From: Eublepharis macularius
Lineage: Eukaryota > Chordata > Lepidosauria > Squamata > Eublepharidae
Length of the DNA: 64,000 nt
Assembly: GCF_028583425.1 (NCBI RefSeq)
Contig: NC_072805.1
Coordinates: forward strand, 17,370,001-17,434,000
Direction of reading: 5' to 3'
Position numbers and translations under genes: made by a program. Below the pieces are notes generated by a model. That model was not told where the DNA came from, did not search any database, and was given only the letters and a program-made list of their open reading frames with translations. Below, piece by piece: positions 11,442 to 22,840 of this stretch; position 1 is the first letter of the stretch; the number at the start of each line of letters is the position of its first letter.

Positions 11442-13049
11442 CGAAGGGACCAGCCTGCAGATCAGTAAGATTAACAACTGCCTGCTTACGTGATTTCTCT
11501 GCTGTGGCTCCCACTCTGAGGAATGGCCTGCCTGCAGAGGTCAGGGATGCTCCCACACTTCTGTCAATCTGCAAACTGTGTTAAACAGAATTGCTCAGGA
11601 CGGAGGACATTTCGAGAAAGGAAAGAAGACTGCAGTATAATGTGATGAACGGTGGTCTTATAAGGGGAACATTCTTGTAGTCTGTTCCATTTTTATTGCA
11701 TGTACTACCTTGAAGTTGTTAGAAATACGTCTGTGTACACAGAAGGCAGAAGACAGAATACCTGCAGGGGGCAGCAAATCTGACAGAAAGGCTGCTTCCT
11801 GTTTCTTCCCGGAAGTCCCTCCTCTCTGTGCAGTGAGGCAATTATTATCTATTCTGTTGCTCTGCTTTCTGTCAAAGTTGCAGTTCCTGAATAAACTCTC
11901 TTCATTCACTCCTTAATCAGACTCAAGATCATTCCTAAAATATACCGGAGCCTACAGAAGTTATACTGCATTCCTTTCTAGTTTAAAATTTCATTCTTTA
12001 CATTGCTTGTGACATATCAGATCTGATCCTTTTTTGCATTGTTTCTAATTTTGGTAATCCTGGTCCTATAACGGTGTTTGTTGGATATATCATGCTATTT
12101 GCATTGTTTGACGCTGTGTAATCCACCTGGAGTTGCAGCGAGAAAGGTGGACTACAAATATATTTTAATTTTCCTCCAAACTTTCCATTAAAAAGGAGAC
12201 TCCTCCACCCACACAGATTTGAAACGTGTGGAAATTTTACATCACTAAACAAAAGTCTAGAGCAATTTCTTCGTGATCAGCTGCGAAATGACCAAAAGTG
12301 AAGTGGAGATCGGAGGGTGTTTCCCAAGCAATGCAAAGCAGCCCAAAGAAGCCAACAATCTGTTTCAACTCTTAACACAGTGGGTGTGAAATAAAGGGAC
12401 AGTCCCTATAGTCTACTTATACTTCACTGTCTAGTTTTAGACAATTAGAAAAGCACATTTTTTAAAAGAGGGTTTGTCCACACTCTTTTTAGGCCAGCTC
12501 AAGTCATGCAAGCTGAGCTGGGCTCAAAGGCTGTTGGCTTAGTCGAAAGCCCAAAGGAAGCTCAGCATCAGGTGCTAGTAGAGAAGGTCACGAGAAACCC
12601 ACATGAGGTCACCTCCTCCCTACCTGAAGTGAAGGGCTGCCCCAGGAGAGCTTCTTGGCCCTTCTGATTCCCTGAAAAGCCCAGTGGATGGAACCAGGAT
12701 TCCTCACTTTGTAAAGAGTGGAGTAGATCCAAGCGTCCTTCAAGGAGTGTCCCTCCAGCCAAAGCAGCCTTCCTCCAAGTGACTCTTCCTCCAATGGAAG
12801 TGCAACTTAATTTAGAGGAAGGCACCTTAAATTGAAGGAAGCCTTCAAACCTGTTCTAAAAGGAGAGGTGGAGTATAAATATTTTAGTAAACAAAGTTTG
12901 CTCCATAGAGCGGTAGGATAAGGGTAAGATTCTAAGGAACCATTTTGAATTTGAGCATCTGCCTTTGTATAGAAGGGGTACAGTGTTCCTCTCCCTCCCC
13001 AAGGCATCACAAAATCCAACTGGGTAAGTTCAGACAACTTCACTGTCAC
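11442..13049. other. Mostly unassigned; LINE-like 3' ends
   Basis: CR1/L2-like 3'-end motifs occur near 12117-12165 (GAGAAAGGTGGACTAC) and 12840-12885. No gene is recognised. Confidence 0.35.
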
Positions 13050-13243
13050 TCCGCGCAGCAGTGCGGAGGGCAATCTAGACTCCCCTCTGTCTGGAGATCA
13101 GGGGAGCGGGGCCACCAGCCATGTGACCATTTTCAGAGGGCGATTTAAACTTTTAACCCCCCCCCTTTGTTCCAGCGGACCCAAAGTGACATCATTGTAC
13201 CATCCTGAGTTCCACCACCTCTTTCCCCAGAAAAAAAGCCCTG
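13050..13243. mobile_element. hAT-like element, CAGGGCTTTTTT family, 5'-truncated
   Basis: The right terminus AGAAAAAAAGCCCTG and the internal CTGTCTGGAGATCAGGGG are present. The left end is missing, so the start is approximate. Confidence 0.6.
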
Positions 13244-13473
13244 TCTGACTCCCACAATCATCTCAAACTCAGGAGATTGATGAAGAGTGAGCAAAAGGCC
13301 CAGAAAACATCAGTGGGGCCACACAAACCCTGCAGATGCTACAGAGCAAAACACCAACCATAATGGTTTCCATATTGCACCCTGGCCCCAATCCCAGCGA
13401 ATCCCAATTGGTATAAATCTTACTCGATAGCTGTTGAAGTGTCAACCCCCCCTTTCCTGCTTGCTCACCTCCT

Positions 13474-13617
13474 AGGGTTGGCAGCTCCAGGTTGGGAGAT
13501 TCCTGGAGATTTGGGGGTGGAGTTTGGGAAAGGCAGTGTTGGGGGAGAGGAGAGACCTAGAAGTCTATAATGTCATAGAGTTTACCTTCCAGTTCGCCAT
13601 TTTCTCCAGGACCCAAC
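13474..13617. mobile_element. Fold-back element, family A, right arm missing
   Basis: It starts AGGGTTGGCAGCTCCAGG and includes the middle of the family (TAATGTCATAGAGTTTACC). It stops near CCATTTTCTCCAGG without the right terminus. Confidence 0.65.
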
Positions 13618-13778
13618 AATGACACATTTGAAATTGGTAGAAAGTTCTTTTTTAAACTGCTGATGTTTTCCTGAATGCAAGGACCAGTTTCTTTAGAGCA
13701 ATGAGAATGAAGTGCATTAGGAACCTTGACATAACCTGAAGCTAACAGTGCATAACATTCAATACAGTAATTACCTTA

Positions 13779-16637
13779 GGGCCAAGCTACACATGACGAA
13801 TGACACTTGAACGGCAAGTGTATTTCTCCCTGTTCACTTGCCCTCCACTCAATCCACTTGCCGTTCAAGTGTCATTTGTCATGTGTAGCTTGGCCCTTAG
13901 AGGCCTTGTTTGGCCTAACTCAGGGCCAAGCTACACTGGACGAATGACACTTGAATGGCAAGTGTATTTCTCCCTGTTCATTTGCCCTCCACTCAATCCA
14001 CTTGCCGTTCAAGTGTCATTCGTCATGTGTAGCTTGGCCCTTAGAGGCCTTGTTTGGCCTAACTCAGGGCCAAGCTACACAGGACGAATGACACTTGAAC
14101 GGCAAGTGTATCTCTCCCTGTTCACTTGCCCTCCACTCAATCCACTTGCCAGTTCAAGTGTCATTCGTCATGTGTAGCTTGGCCCTTAGAGGCCTTGTTT
14201 GGCCTAACTCAGGGCCAAGCTACACTGGACGAATGACACTTGAATGGCAAGTGTATTTCTCCCTGTTCATTTGCCCTCCACTCAATCCACTTGCTGTTCA
14301 AGTGTCATTCATCATGTGTAGCTTGGCCCTTAGAGGCCTTGTTTGGCCTTACTCAGGGCCAAGCTACACAGGACGAATGACACTTGAATGGCAAGTGTAT
14401 TTCTCCCTGTTCATTTGCCCTCCACTCAATCCACTTGCCGTTCAAGTGTCATTCGTCATGTGTAGCTTGGCCCTTAGAGGCCTTGTTTGGCCTAACTCAG
14501 GGCCAAGCTACACATGACGAATGACACTTGAACGGCAAGTGTATCTCTCCCTGTTCACTTGCCCTCCACTCAATCCACTTGCCGTTCAAGTGTCATTCGT
14601 CATGTGTAGCTTGGCCCTTAGAGGCCTTGTTTGGCCTAACTCAGGGCCAAGCTACACATGACGAATGACACTTGAACGGCAAGTGTATCTCTCCCTGTTC
14701 ACTTGCCCTCCACTCAATCCACTTGCCAGTTCAAGTGTCATTCGTCATGTGTAGCTTGGCCCTTAGAGGCCTTGTTTGGCCTTACTCAGGGCCAAGCTAC
14801 ACAGGACGAATGACACTTGAATGGCAAGTGTATTTCTCCCTGTTCATTTGCCCTCCACTCAATCCACTTGCCGTTCAAGTGTCATTCGTCATGTGTAGCT
14901 TGGCCCTTAGAGGCCTTGTTTGGCCTAACTCAGGGCCAAGCTACACATGACGAATGACACTTGAACGGCAAGTGTATCTCTCCCTGTTCACTTGCCCTCC
15001 ACTCAATCCACTTGCCAGTTCAAGTGTCATTCGTCATGTGTAGCTTGGCCCTTAGAGGCCTTGTTTGGCCTAACTCAGGGCCAAGCTACACTGGACGAAT
15101 GACACTTGAATGGCAAGTGTATTTCTCCCTGTTCATTTGCCCTCCACTCAATCCACTTGCCAGTTCAAGTGTCATTCGTCATGTGTAGCTTGGCCCTTAG
15201 AGGCCTTGTTTGGCCTAACTCAGGGCCAAGCTACACTGGACGAATGACACTTGAATGGCAAGTGTATTTCTCCCTGTTCATTTGCCCTCCACTCAATCCA
15301 CTTGCTGTTCAAGTGTCATTCATCATGTGTAGCTTGGCCCTTAGAGGCCTTGTTTGGCCTTACTCAGGGCCAAGCTACACAGGACGAATGACACTTGAAT
15401 GGCAAGTGTATTTCTCCCTGTTCATTTGCCCTCCACTCAATCCACTTGCCGTTCAAGTGTCATTCGTCATGTGTAGCTTGGCCCTTAGAGGCCTTGTTTG
15501 GCCTAACTCAGGGCCAAGCTACACTGGACGAATGACACTTGAATGGCAAGTGTATTTCTCCCTGTTCATTTGCCCTCCACTCAATCCACTTGCTGTTCAA
15601 GTGTCATTCATCATGTGTAGCTTGGCCCTTAGAGGCCTTGTTTGGCCTTACTCAGGGCCAAGCTACACAGGACGAATGACACTTGAATGGCAAGTGTATT
15701 TCTCCCTGTTCATTTGCCCTCCACTCAATCCACTTGCCGTTCAAGTGTCATTCGTCATGTGTAGCTTGGCCCTTAGAGGCCTTGTTTGGCCTAACTCAGG
15801 GCCAAGCTACACATGACGAATGACACTTGAATGGCAAGTGTATTTCTCCCTGTTCACTTTCCCTCCACTCAATCCACTTGCCGTTCAAGTGTCATTCGTC
15901 ATGTGTAGCTTGGCCCTTAGAGGCCTTGTTTTGCCTAACTCAGGGCCAAGCTACACTGGACGAATGACACTTGAATGGCAAGTGTATCTCTCCCTGTTCA
16001 CTTGCCCTCCACTCAATCCACTTGCCAGTTCAAGTGTCATTCGTCATGTGTAGCTTGGCCCTTAGAGGCCTTGTTTGGCCTAACTCAGGGCCAAGCTACA
16101 CAGGACGAATGACACTTGAATGGCAAGTGTATTTCTCCCTGTTCACTTGCCCTCCACTCAATCCACTTGCCGTTCAAGTGTCATTCGTCATGTGTAGCTT
16201 GGCCCTTAGAGGCCTTGTTTTGCCTAACTCAGGGCCAAGCTACACATGACGAATGACACTTGAACGGCAAGTGTATTTCTCCCTGTTCACTTGCCCTCCA
16301 CTCAATCCACTTGCCGTTCAAGTGTCATTCGTCATGTGTAGCTTGGCCCTTAGAGGCCTTGTTTGGCCTAACTCAGGGCCAAGCTACACAGGACGAATGA
16401 CACTTGAATGGCAAGTGTATTTCTCCCTGTTCACTTGCCCTCCACTCAATCCACTTGCCGTTCAAGTGTCATTCGTCATGTGTAGCTTGGCCCTTAGAGG
16501 CCTTGTTTGGCCTAACTCAGGGCCAAGCTACACAGGACGAATGACACTTGAATGGCAAGTGTATTTCTCCCTGTTCACTTGCCCTCCACTCAATCCACTT
16601 GCCGTTCAAGTGTCATTCGTCATGTGTAGCTTGGCCC
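13779..16637. repeat. Satellite-like tandem array of 20 family B palindromes
   Basis: Twenty copies of a 118-119-bp palindrome (GGGCCAAGCTACAC to GTGTAGCTTGGCCC) begin at 13779, 13923, 14067, 14212, 14356, 14500, 14644, 14789, 14933, 15078, 15223, 15367, 15511, 15655, 15799, 15943, 16088, 16232, 16376 and 16520. A 26-bp spacer containing AGGCC-TTGTTT-GGCCT lies between copies, so the period is 144 bp. It is 145 bp where a copy carries one extra A in CCAGTTCA. The left flank of copy 1 is TTA, as is the base triplet after it. The flanks of copy 20 are TCA on both sides. Open frames of up to 236 codons arise only because the period is divisible by three. Confidence 0.95.
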
Positions 16638-16904
16638 TCAGCCCAATACACAACATTACCTGAGGATGATATCCTCCCTCTACCACAAACACATGTTAGT
16701 TGTGTGAGCAAAAGCGCAGCCATTTTTCTCTTAACATACAATTCTAAGCAGCTTGCATAGCCTTGAGCATGTAGCTACGCTTGAAATAGCTGAACCAGCA
16801 AGACAATAGCTGCAAGCAAGAACTAGTTTGAGCTAGAGAGATGAGAAGGAAAGTTCCACTGGGGCAGAGGAGCAGAAGGAGATGGGTGTTCCTCAGAACA
16901 GAGC

Positions 16905-17120
16905 AGGGTTGCCAGGTCCAGGTTGGGAAATTCCTGGAAATTTGGGGGCAGAGCCTGAAGAGGGTGGGGTTTGGGAAGGGGAGGGGTCTCAGAATGACAT
17001 AATGCCATAGAATCCACCATCCAAAGCCGCCATTTTCTCCAGGGGAACTAATCTCTCTCATCTGGAGATCAGTTGTAATTCCAGGAGATCTCCAGCCACC
17101 ACCTGGAGGCTGGCAACCCT
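16905..17120. mobile_element. Fold-back DNA element, family A, with perfect 10-bp TSD
   Basis: It runs from AGGGTTGCCAGGTCCAGG to CTGGAGGCTGGCAACCCT. The 10-bp direct repeat AGAACAGAGC is at 16895-16904 and 17121-17130. It is the best-preserved copy of the family here. Confidence 0.9.
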
Positions 17121-17264
17121 AGAACAGAGCCTTGGTCTCAGAAAGATGCAGGGTATACAAGATACGCCCCGCCGTATTTAGGTGGGCTCAGAGTGTTTTT
17201 ACTTGCTGAAATCTGTCCCCTTATTTCATGAAATAAAAATTTTTCCTCTTCAAAGTTGTCCAAG

Positions 17265-17500
17265 TTTTGGTATAAATAACAACAACATTTGATTTATATA
17301 CCGCCCTTCAGGACAACTTATTGCCCACTCAGAGTGGTTTACAAAGTATGTTATTATTATCCCTACAACAATCACCCTGTGAGGTGGGTGGAGCTGGCTT
17401 CACCCAGCTGGCTTCAAGCGGAGGAGTGGGGAATCAAACCCTGTTCTCCATATTAGAGTCCTGCCGCTCTTAACCACTACACCAAACTGGCTGTCATTGG
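17265..17500 (-). repeat. Sauria-type tRNA-derived SINE
   Basis: On the minus strand it begins GTTTGGTGTAGTGGTTAAGA (A-box) and has a B-box GGTTTGATTCC. The 3' end is CCTGAAGGGCGGTATATAAA, followed by TTGTTGTTATT repeats. The family name is my recollection of squamate SINEs. Confidence 0.8.
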
Positions 17501-17820
17501 GCAAAGCACCCTCACTATTTTTGCAACAGTTACGAGTGTATGAGTATGTGTGTGTGCATTTTTTATACCTAGAGGCAACTTGTGTATAGCACAAGTCCCA
17601 AATGATTTTACTGTGTTTCTGTGACCTTTCATTCACATTCTGCTGTGAATTCACAATGAACTAACCTATCTGGAATTTAGAACGCTGGAGCAACATTCTT
17701 GCTTCACTTTCCTTTTTTCAAAAAGGAAAAATACATGCTTGAAAAGCAGAAGCAGGGCCAGCTTTTTATTTAGTTAGTTTATTGTAAACATTCGTATGCC
17801 AACTTTCCACCCAAAACATG

Positions 17821-18022
17821 GGCCGTTTTCACGTGCCTGTAAACCCCTCCGAAAATCACACAAAACTCGCAACAGGACAGCGTCTTCATAGCATGATTTC
17901 CCGTTTAATGGCGCCATGACGTCAGAAATCACGCCACTAAATGGGAAATCATGCTATGAAGACGCCGTCGTGCCGTGAGTTTTGCGTGATTTTCCGGAGG
18001 TTTTAGGCGTGTGAAAATGGCA
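17821..18022. mobile_element. GGCCG-type palindromic element, family C
   Basis: The left end is GGCCGTTTTCACGTGCC and the right end GGCGTGTGAAAATGGC. The long complementary arms (GACGGCGTCTTCATAGC type) meet near GCGCCATGACGTC. ATG flanks both sides (17818-17820 and 18023-18025), a possible 3-bp duplication. Confidence 0.75.
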
Positions 18023-18159
18023 ATGGTCCCCAAGGCGGTATCTACTTATTTAAATGTTGCAACTGCTGGAAGCAGTGTACACAGCCTAACTGTTTAGGGA
18101 TATTCCCCCTTACAGGAACTAAAGAAGCTATTCACTAGGTCAAATGGAAAGTAAAAAAG

Positions 18160-18262
18160 AAGTCCAGCAGCACCTTAAAGGCTAACAACATTTATTTGCA
18201 TGAGCTTTATGGAGCTATATGGAAATAAATGTTGTTCGTCTTTAAGTTGCTGCTGGACTTTG
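18160..18262. repeat. Hairpin related to the AGTCCAGTAGCACC family
   Basis: GTCCAGCAGCACCTTAAAG at the left pairs with CTTTAAGTTGCTGCTGGAC at the right. It is a short diverged relative of the hairpin family at 18551. Confidence 0.65.
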
Positions 18263-18550
18263 GTTTTATTTTGTTATAACCGACTTACACAGCAACACCT
18301 TTATAAAGGCCAGATAGAGTTGGGTTGCCAGGAGGATCACGTGAGAAGGTTGTGTAACCAGAGATATAGGATTCTGCTCAGAGAACTGCCCCAGAAGAAG
18401 AATCCTAGATTCTACTAATAGAAAAAAAAGACTATGCAAACAATTCATTTCAATGAAACCTTTCCATATACACGAGATCATAGAGGAAGCTTTTTAAAAA
18501 GATCGTGAACAAGAAATGTTTCCTTGAAAAGACATGCTTTCTTTGGGTAG

Positions 18551-18761
18551 ATCCAGAGAAGTTAGCCGTGTTAGATAGAAAAGATAGACAGAAAAAATAG
18601 AAAAGAGTCCAGTAGCACCTTTAAGACTAACCAACTTTACTGTAGCATAAGCTTTCGAGAATCACAGTTCTCTTCATCAGATGCAAGACGAAGAGAACTG
18701 TGATTCTCGAAAGCTTATGCTACAGTAAAGTTGGTTAGTTTTAAAGGTGCTACTGGACCCT
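18551..18761. mobile_element. Hairpin retroposon-like element (AGTCCAGTAGCACC family)
   Basis: The head is GAAGTTAGCCGTGTTAG. It is followed by a long hairpin whose arms include AGCATAAGCTTTCGAGAATC and its complement. Flanking direct repeats TTTCTTTGGGTAG are at 18538-18550 and 18762-18774. The ends are not inverted repeats of each other. Confidence 0.7.
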
Positions 18762-19139
18762 TTTCTTTGGGTAGTGAAAGATCAATGCTATGATCTTATC
18801 AGCAGGGCAGGAAAACAAGACAACCACATACAAAATTTGCAGGGGACTCCCCCAGGTATGCAGAAAAACACAGAGCTCATAATTTAAAAACAACAACAAC
18901 CAGAAAACAGGTGCCAAATGATGAGCATGCCCTCCAGAACTCTCAACATTTTGAGGGCAGCTGAAAGACTAAAGAAAAGGAATCACTAGAGGCAAGGAAA
19001 TTGGCCTACACAACCCTCTAGAAATTAACAACACCTTAGAAAGGGTGAGATCTCCACACCCATTCAAACTCTACTCCTGTGGGGATGGGGGGGGGGTCCT
19101 GCACCAGGTTTTTGCTCCAGTATAGCTTCTTGACTACTG

Positions 19140-19320
19140 CCGTTTTCACACTGTCTATAAATCGCTCGAGGCGATTTTTGACGCCATCTGTTTACAAAAT
19201 GGCCACAAACAGTGATTTACGGCGTTTTGTAATCGGATGGTGGATGGTGTTAAAAATTGCGTGAGGAAGCTGGCAGCCTTCCGTGAGTCTCGCGCGATTT
19301 ATAGACAGTGTGAAAACGGC
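19140..19320. mobile_element. GGCCG-type palindromic element, family C-like
   Basis: The left GCCGTTTTCACACTGTC is the exact complement of the right GACAGTGTGAAAACGGC. The arms contain TATAAATCGC and GCGATTTATA. The flanking duplication is unclear. Confidence 0.7.
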
Positions 19321-19625
19321 CTGCATCAGCTTTTCCCCATCCTTTAGTCACAATATCTGCCAGTTGTTGCTCTGATTATTTTTAATTTTTCAAATATGTT
19401 TTCAGACCCCAGCAAAAGTGGTGCAGAAAAAACCCCAGGAAAAACTCAAAGGAAAAAAGATAGCAAAAAAAGATATTGCGTGTAAGGGAGGGGAAAACTG
19501 AGACCATTAAGAGCCACGCTGGCTGGAGCAAAAACCCAGTGCAGAAATAGTGAAATAGTGGGAGGTTAAAATACCACCCTGCCTGGACTATAGCTAGGGT
19601 TGTAGGGAAATTCCTGGAGATTTAG

Positions 19626-20701
19626 GAGCCAAGCTACAAGTGACGCCTGACATAGGCCGAATCCACACTACCGTTGTTCTTGCGGCAGTTTTTCACTTCC
19701 GCAGCGCCATTCCTTCATCTGTTCACACGCATCGTCTCTGAAGCCGTCATTAATTCGGCATGGTGTCGCCACAGCCCATTGCACTTTCGCCGCGGGTTAT
19801 CTTTTGATGAATAACTGCCCTCAGTTGAATTCCGAGCCTCTCTTGACCCGCCTCCCAATTAAGGAGTAATTCTCCGCCTTTGTCCCCACCCCTTTTTTTA
19901 AAAAATAAAAGAGTACCGTGTCGATATGGCGACATCTCATCATATTAATCTCATTTTAAAAAAGCGGGCAGACCTCAAATATCAGAGGAACAATTTCATA
20001 TGTTAATTCAATTTATATATTGGGGGGGCATCCACATGATACTGAAATCATGGCTCATGTTACGCCCCAACACGGACTGTGCCGACGAGTTAGGCACAGA
20101 TGTCAATTTTCCAAAGACAAAATGAAGCTCTGCTGTGGGATGCTGCTGTAGGTGATCGTGACCGCTCACCCATTCCCGGATGATTTCAACCAGCATGCAG
20201 GCTGTGATGTTCCGAATGCTCATTGTAAGTGTCTCGGGTGATTTTTTAAAATATATTATATTAATGGTGTCGTTGTACCATTGAACCAGGATGCTTACTC
20301 GTCGATATAGCGTCAATTTGTCCTTTAAAAAAAACAACAACACGGGGCCGTTTGGATTTTTCCCGCCCCTTTACCCGTCTTTTTGAAAGGGGATGTGATC
20401 AACAGATTGCGCAGGAGAAGCGCTATTCAAAGGGTGATGTGGACAAACAAGCAAAGAATGCGCAATAACAGATGGAGCAATCATTGCACAAGAAAAGCGG
20501 GAGCTAAGGTAGTGTGGAATCGGCCATAGGTTGGACACTTGTCAGCTTCCTTCAAGTTTTGATGGGAAATGTAGGCATCCTGGTCTTGCAGCTGTAATGG
20601 AGAGCCAAGCTGCAAGACCAGGATGCCTACATTTCCCATCAAAACTTGAGGTAAGCTGACAAGTGTCCAACCTGTGTAAGGCATCACTTGTAGCTTGGCT
20701 C
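19626..20701. mobile_element. Family B palindrome (long subtype) nested in family A
   Basis: The ends GAGCCAAGCTACAAGTGACG and CACTTGTAGCTTGGCTC are inverted. The 3-bp duplication TAG is at 19623-19625 and 20702-20704. The arms carry GATGGGAAATGTAGGCATCC and its complement, as in the copy at 27280-27616. It is itself interrupted by a family C element. Confidence 0.8.
19655..20525. mobile_element. 871-bp family C element nested in the family B palindrome
   Basis: Terminal inverted repeats GGCCGAATCCACACTACC and GGTAGTGTGGAATCGGCC differ by one base. The 3-bp duplication ATA is at 19652-19654 and 20526-20528. The interior is not palindromic. It includes a 111-codon minus-strand open frame (20008-20343) with no domain I recognise, so the element looks non-autonomous. 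Confidence 0.8.
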
Positions 20702-20886
20702 TAGGAGTAAAGCCCAAGGACCATAAAGTGTGGAGAGGCAGAGGGACCTCAGTGGTGATATGGTGCCATAGAGTCTGCCCTCCAAAGCTGCCATTTTTTC
20801 CAGGGAACTGCTCCCTGTCTTCTGTCTTCTGGAGATAAGCTGTAGTTTTAGGAGACCTCCAGCCCCAGCCTTGCAGATGGCAACCT

Positions 20887-21771
20887 GAGCTGTAGCACCC
20901 ATTTCTGGGGCAAGATCCTCTTCCTTACCTAGTCTTAGACGGCAGTCAGTGCTGTAAGCCATTGTGTTACACTGCAGGACTGCTAAACTGCCTTGTACTC
21001 TTGAGGAAAGGGAATTTCCCCAATTACTTGCCTCCTCCCCATGACACTTTGTTAGGTCCCCAACTTGTATCTGCATATTTTCAGAATGCAAAATATGAAG
21101 AAGTTGATTGGGAAAAGGGAGAAGGCAGAACAGCCACTAAATAATGTTTTAGAACTAAACGCCTCCAAAGCCTTCACCCAAAATTTTATTCAGGAGAGGG
21201 TCAAAATGTGTATAAAAAAGGAGGGGGAAGTCCACTTCTCAAAGCTACTACATTAAGCTATGGGACAGCTTTCTTTGGGCTTCATTATGAAATATTTTTG
21301 TTAACTTGAATGAAAATTAATAATTAAAAGAATCTCTCTTAGAGACATTAATGATTTCTTAACTGTATCCTTGTATATTCCTGTACAAGATGGAGAGATT
21401 AGAACTGGGTAACAATAGAGGGGCTTGCCCAGGCCTTTCCAAACTTCTTCCTGGAACAGAGTTTGTGGTCACACTCCGTGGAATACTGAAAAGCTATAAT
21501 TCAGGTTTATAGATTACTTTTATGCAAGTGATTTGAAGCATGCAAGAAATGCCAGTTTTGGTGCGTACAGTCATCCACGACGCTAAAAAAAAAGAAATGT
21601 AGTGCTTTGATAGCCACTTGCAGCACAGAACTGCACACTTATACAAAAGTCACACACTCCGACAATATTCTTGCAAATGTGAAGCACAATCACTGACTTA
21701 GTCCAAGGGAACTCAGCTATAGCATGCCAAGCAATAAAGAGGACAGGAGAGGATGGCAGGTAGCTTGCATG
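20887..21771. other. No recognised feature
   Basis: Ordinary AT-rich sequence with no gene or named repeat. Confidence 0.35.
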
Positions 21772-21781
21772 CAACAGCCCT

Positions 21782-21993
21782 AGGGTTGCAGGTCTAGGTG
21801 GGAAATTCCCGGAGATTTTGGGGGTGGAGCCTGGAGAGGAGGTTTAGGGAGAGGAGGGCCTCAGCAGGGTACAAATGCTATAGACTCCATCTTCCAAAGC
21901 TGCCATTTTCTCCAGGGGAGCTGATCTTTGTTGACTGGAGATCAGTTGTAATTCCAGGAGATCTCCAGCCGCTACTTGGAGGCTGGCATCCCT
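21782..21993. mobile_element. Fold-back DNA element, family A
   Basis: It runs from AGGGTTGCAGGTC to GGCTGGCATCCCT. The flanks CAACAGCCCT (21772-21781) and AAACAGCCCC (21994-22003) match at 8 of 10 bases, as expected for a decayed 10-bp duplication. Confidence 0.8.
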
Positions 21994-22732
21994 AAACAGC
22001 CCCCATAATGGTTCATAGGACTGCGCTGCCAGTATGGCTTGTCAGGATCTTCAATATGTTTCCAGAGGCCACTGGGATCCAAGGATGCCATGTGACCTCC
22101 TGGGCTCCTCTGTAGTAGAGGGATGAAAAGGCATTTCAACCAATCTGGTCTCCTTTGATGAACAATGTCTTTTCAACTCTAGTTTAGATTTTCTTGGTGA
22201 AGCGGAAGCGAATGGGTTTCAAAACATTATTTTAGCTGACCCCTGTGGGGAAAGTGTGTTGTCACCTGCTGTAAGAGGGTGCAAGACAGTTATTTGGAAC
22301 TGCAGTTGTGTCACCTGGACTATTTCCTGCTCGCAAAGCTGCCCCCATATCTGATCAGGGCTCACCCAGCTGGTGCCATTTAGGTGCGCTCGGATTTTCT
22401 AGCACTGCCAGCCTTCGAAGAACTTGCAAGTCAGGATCCCTTTCTTTTAAAACACAAGAATCAATCTTGCTTTATCTTGCCTATTTATTTATTTACTTCA
22501 TTTTCCCTTGCCCTTCTCCCCAAAGGGGACCCAAAGTGGCTTACATCTTTCTCCTCTCCTCCATTTTATCCTCACAACAACAACCCTGTGAGGTAGTTTA
22601 GACTGCAATAGTGTGACTGGCCCAAGGTGAAAGAGGTCCCAGAAATGGTATATATTTAATTCTTTGAGGGTTTTTTTGTTGACTTATTTTAATTCCTTGC
22701 TTGGTTTTGTTTTGTTGTTTTTCGTTGTGAGC

Positions 22733-22840
22733 AGGAGTCATTTCGTAGAAAAAGAGCTGGAGGAACTCATTAGCATAGCTCATTAGCATAACTCATTAGC
22801 ATATGCCACGCCCCTTGCCATTGCCAGAAGTGTGTCATTA
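22733..22840. mobile_element. Partial hAT-like element, CAGGAGTCATTT end
   Basis: It starts CAGGAGTCATTTCGTAGAA, the terminus seen at the right end of 52215-52705. Three CTCATTAGCAT repeats follow. The other end is missing. Confidence 0.55.

Larger units (their letters stand above)
19596..20886. mobile_element. Fold-back element, family A, split by nested insertions
   Basis: The left part (19596-19625) reads AGGGTTG then GGGAAATTCCTGGAGATTT. The right part (20702-20886) resumes and ends GATGGCAACCT. A family B element occupies 19626-20701 between them. Confidence 0.75.

Noticed and set aside
11690-11945. LTR-like sequence with AATAAA (CTGAATAAACTCTC)
   Set aside because: No TG...CA boundaries with a flanking duplication could be defined.
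13779-16637. CRISPR-like appearance (regular repeats and spacers)
   Set aside because: The spacers are identical, the repeats are 118-bp transposon palindromes, and the genome is a vertebrate's.
13800-16663. Open reading frames of up to 236 codons with repeated protein units
   Set aside because: They are by-products of a 144-bp tandem repeat (divisible by three) of a palindromic transposon. There is no start context, domain or splice structure.
17400-17500. A functional tRNA gene
   Set aside because: A- and B-box motifs are present, but the sequence continues into a SINE body and no full cloverleaf is supported.
20008-20343. 111-codon frame as a family C transposase remnant
   Set aside because: No catalytic motif or recognisable similarity; kept only as a note in the element's entry.
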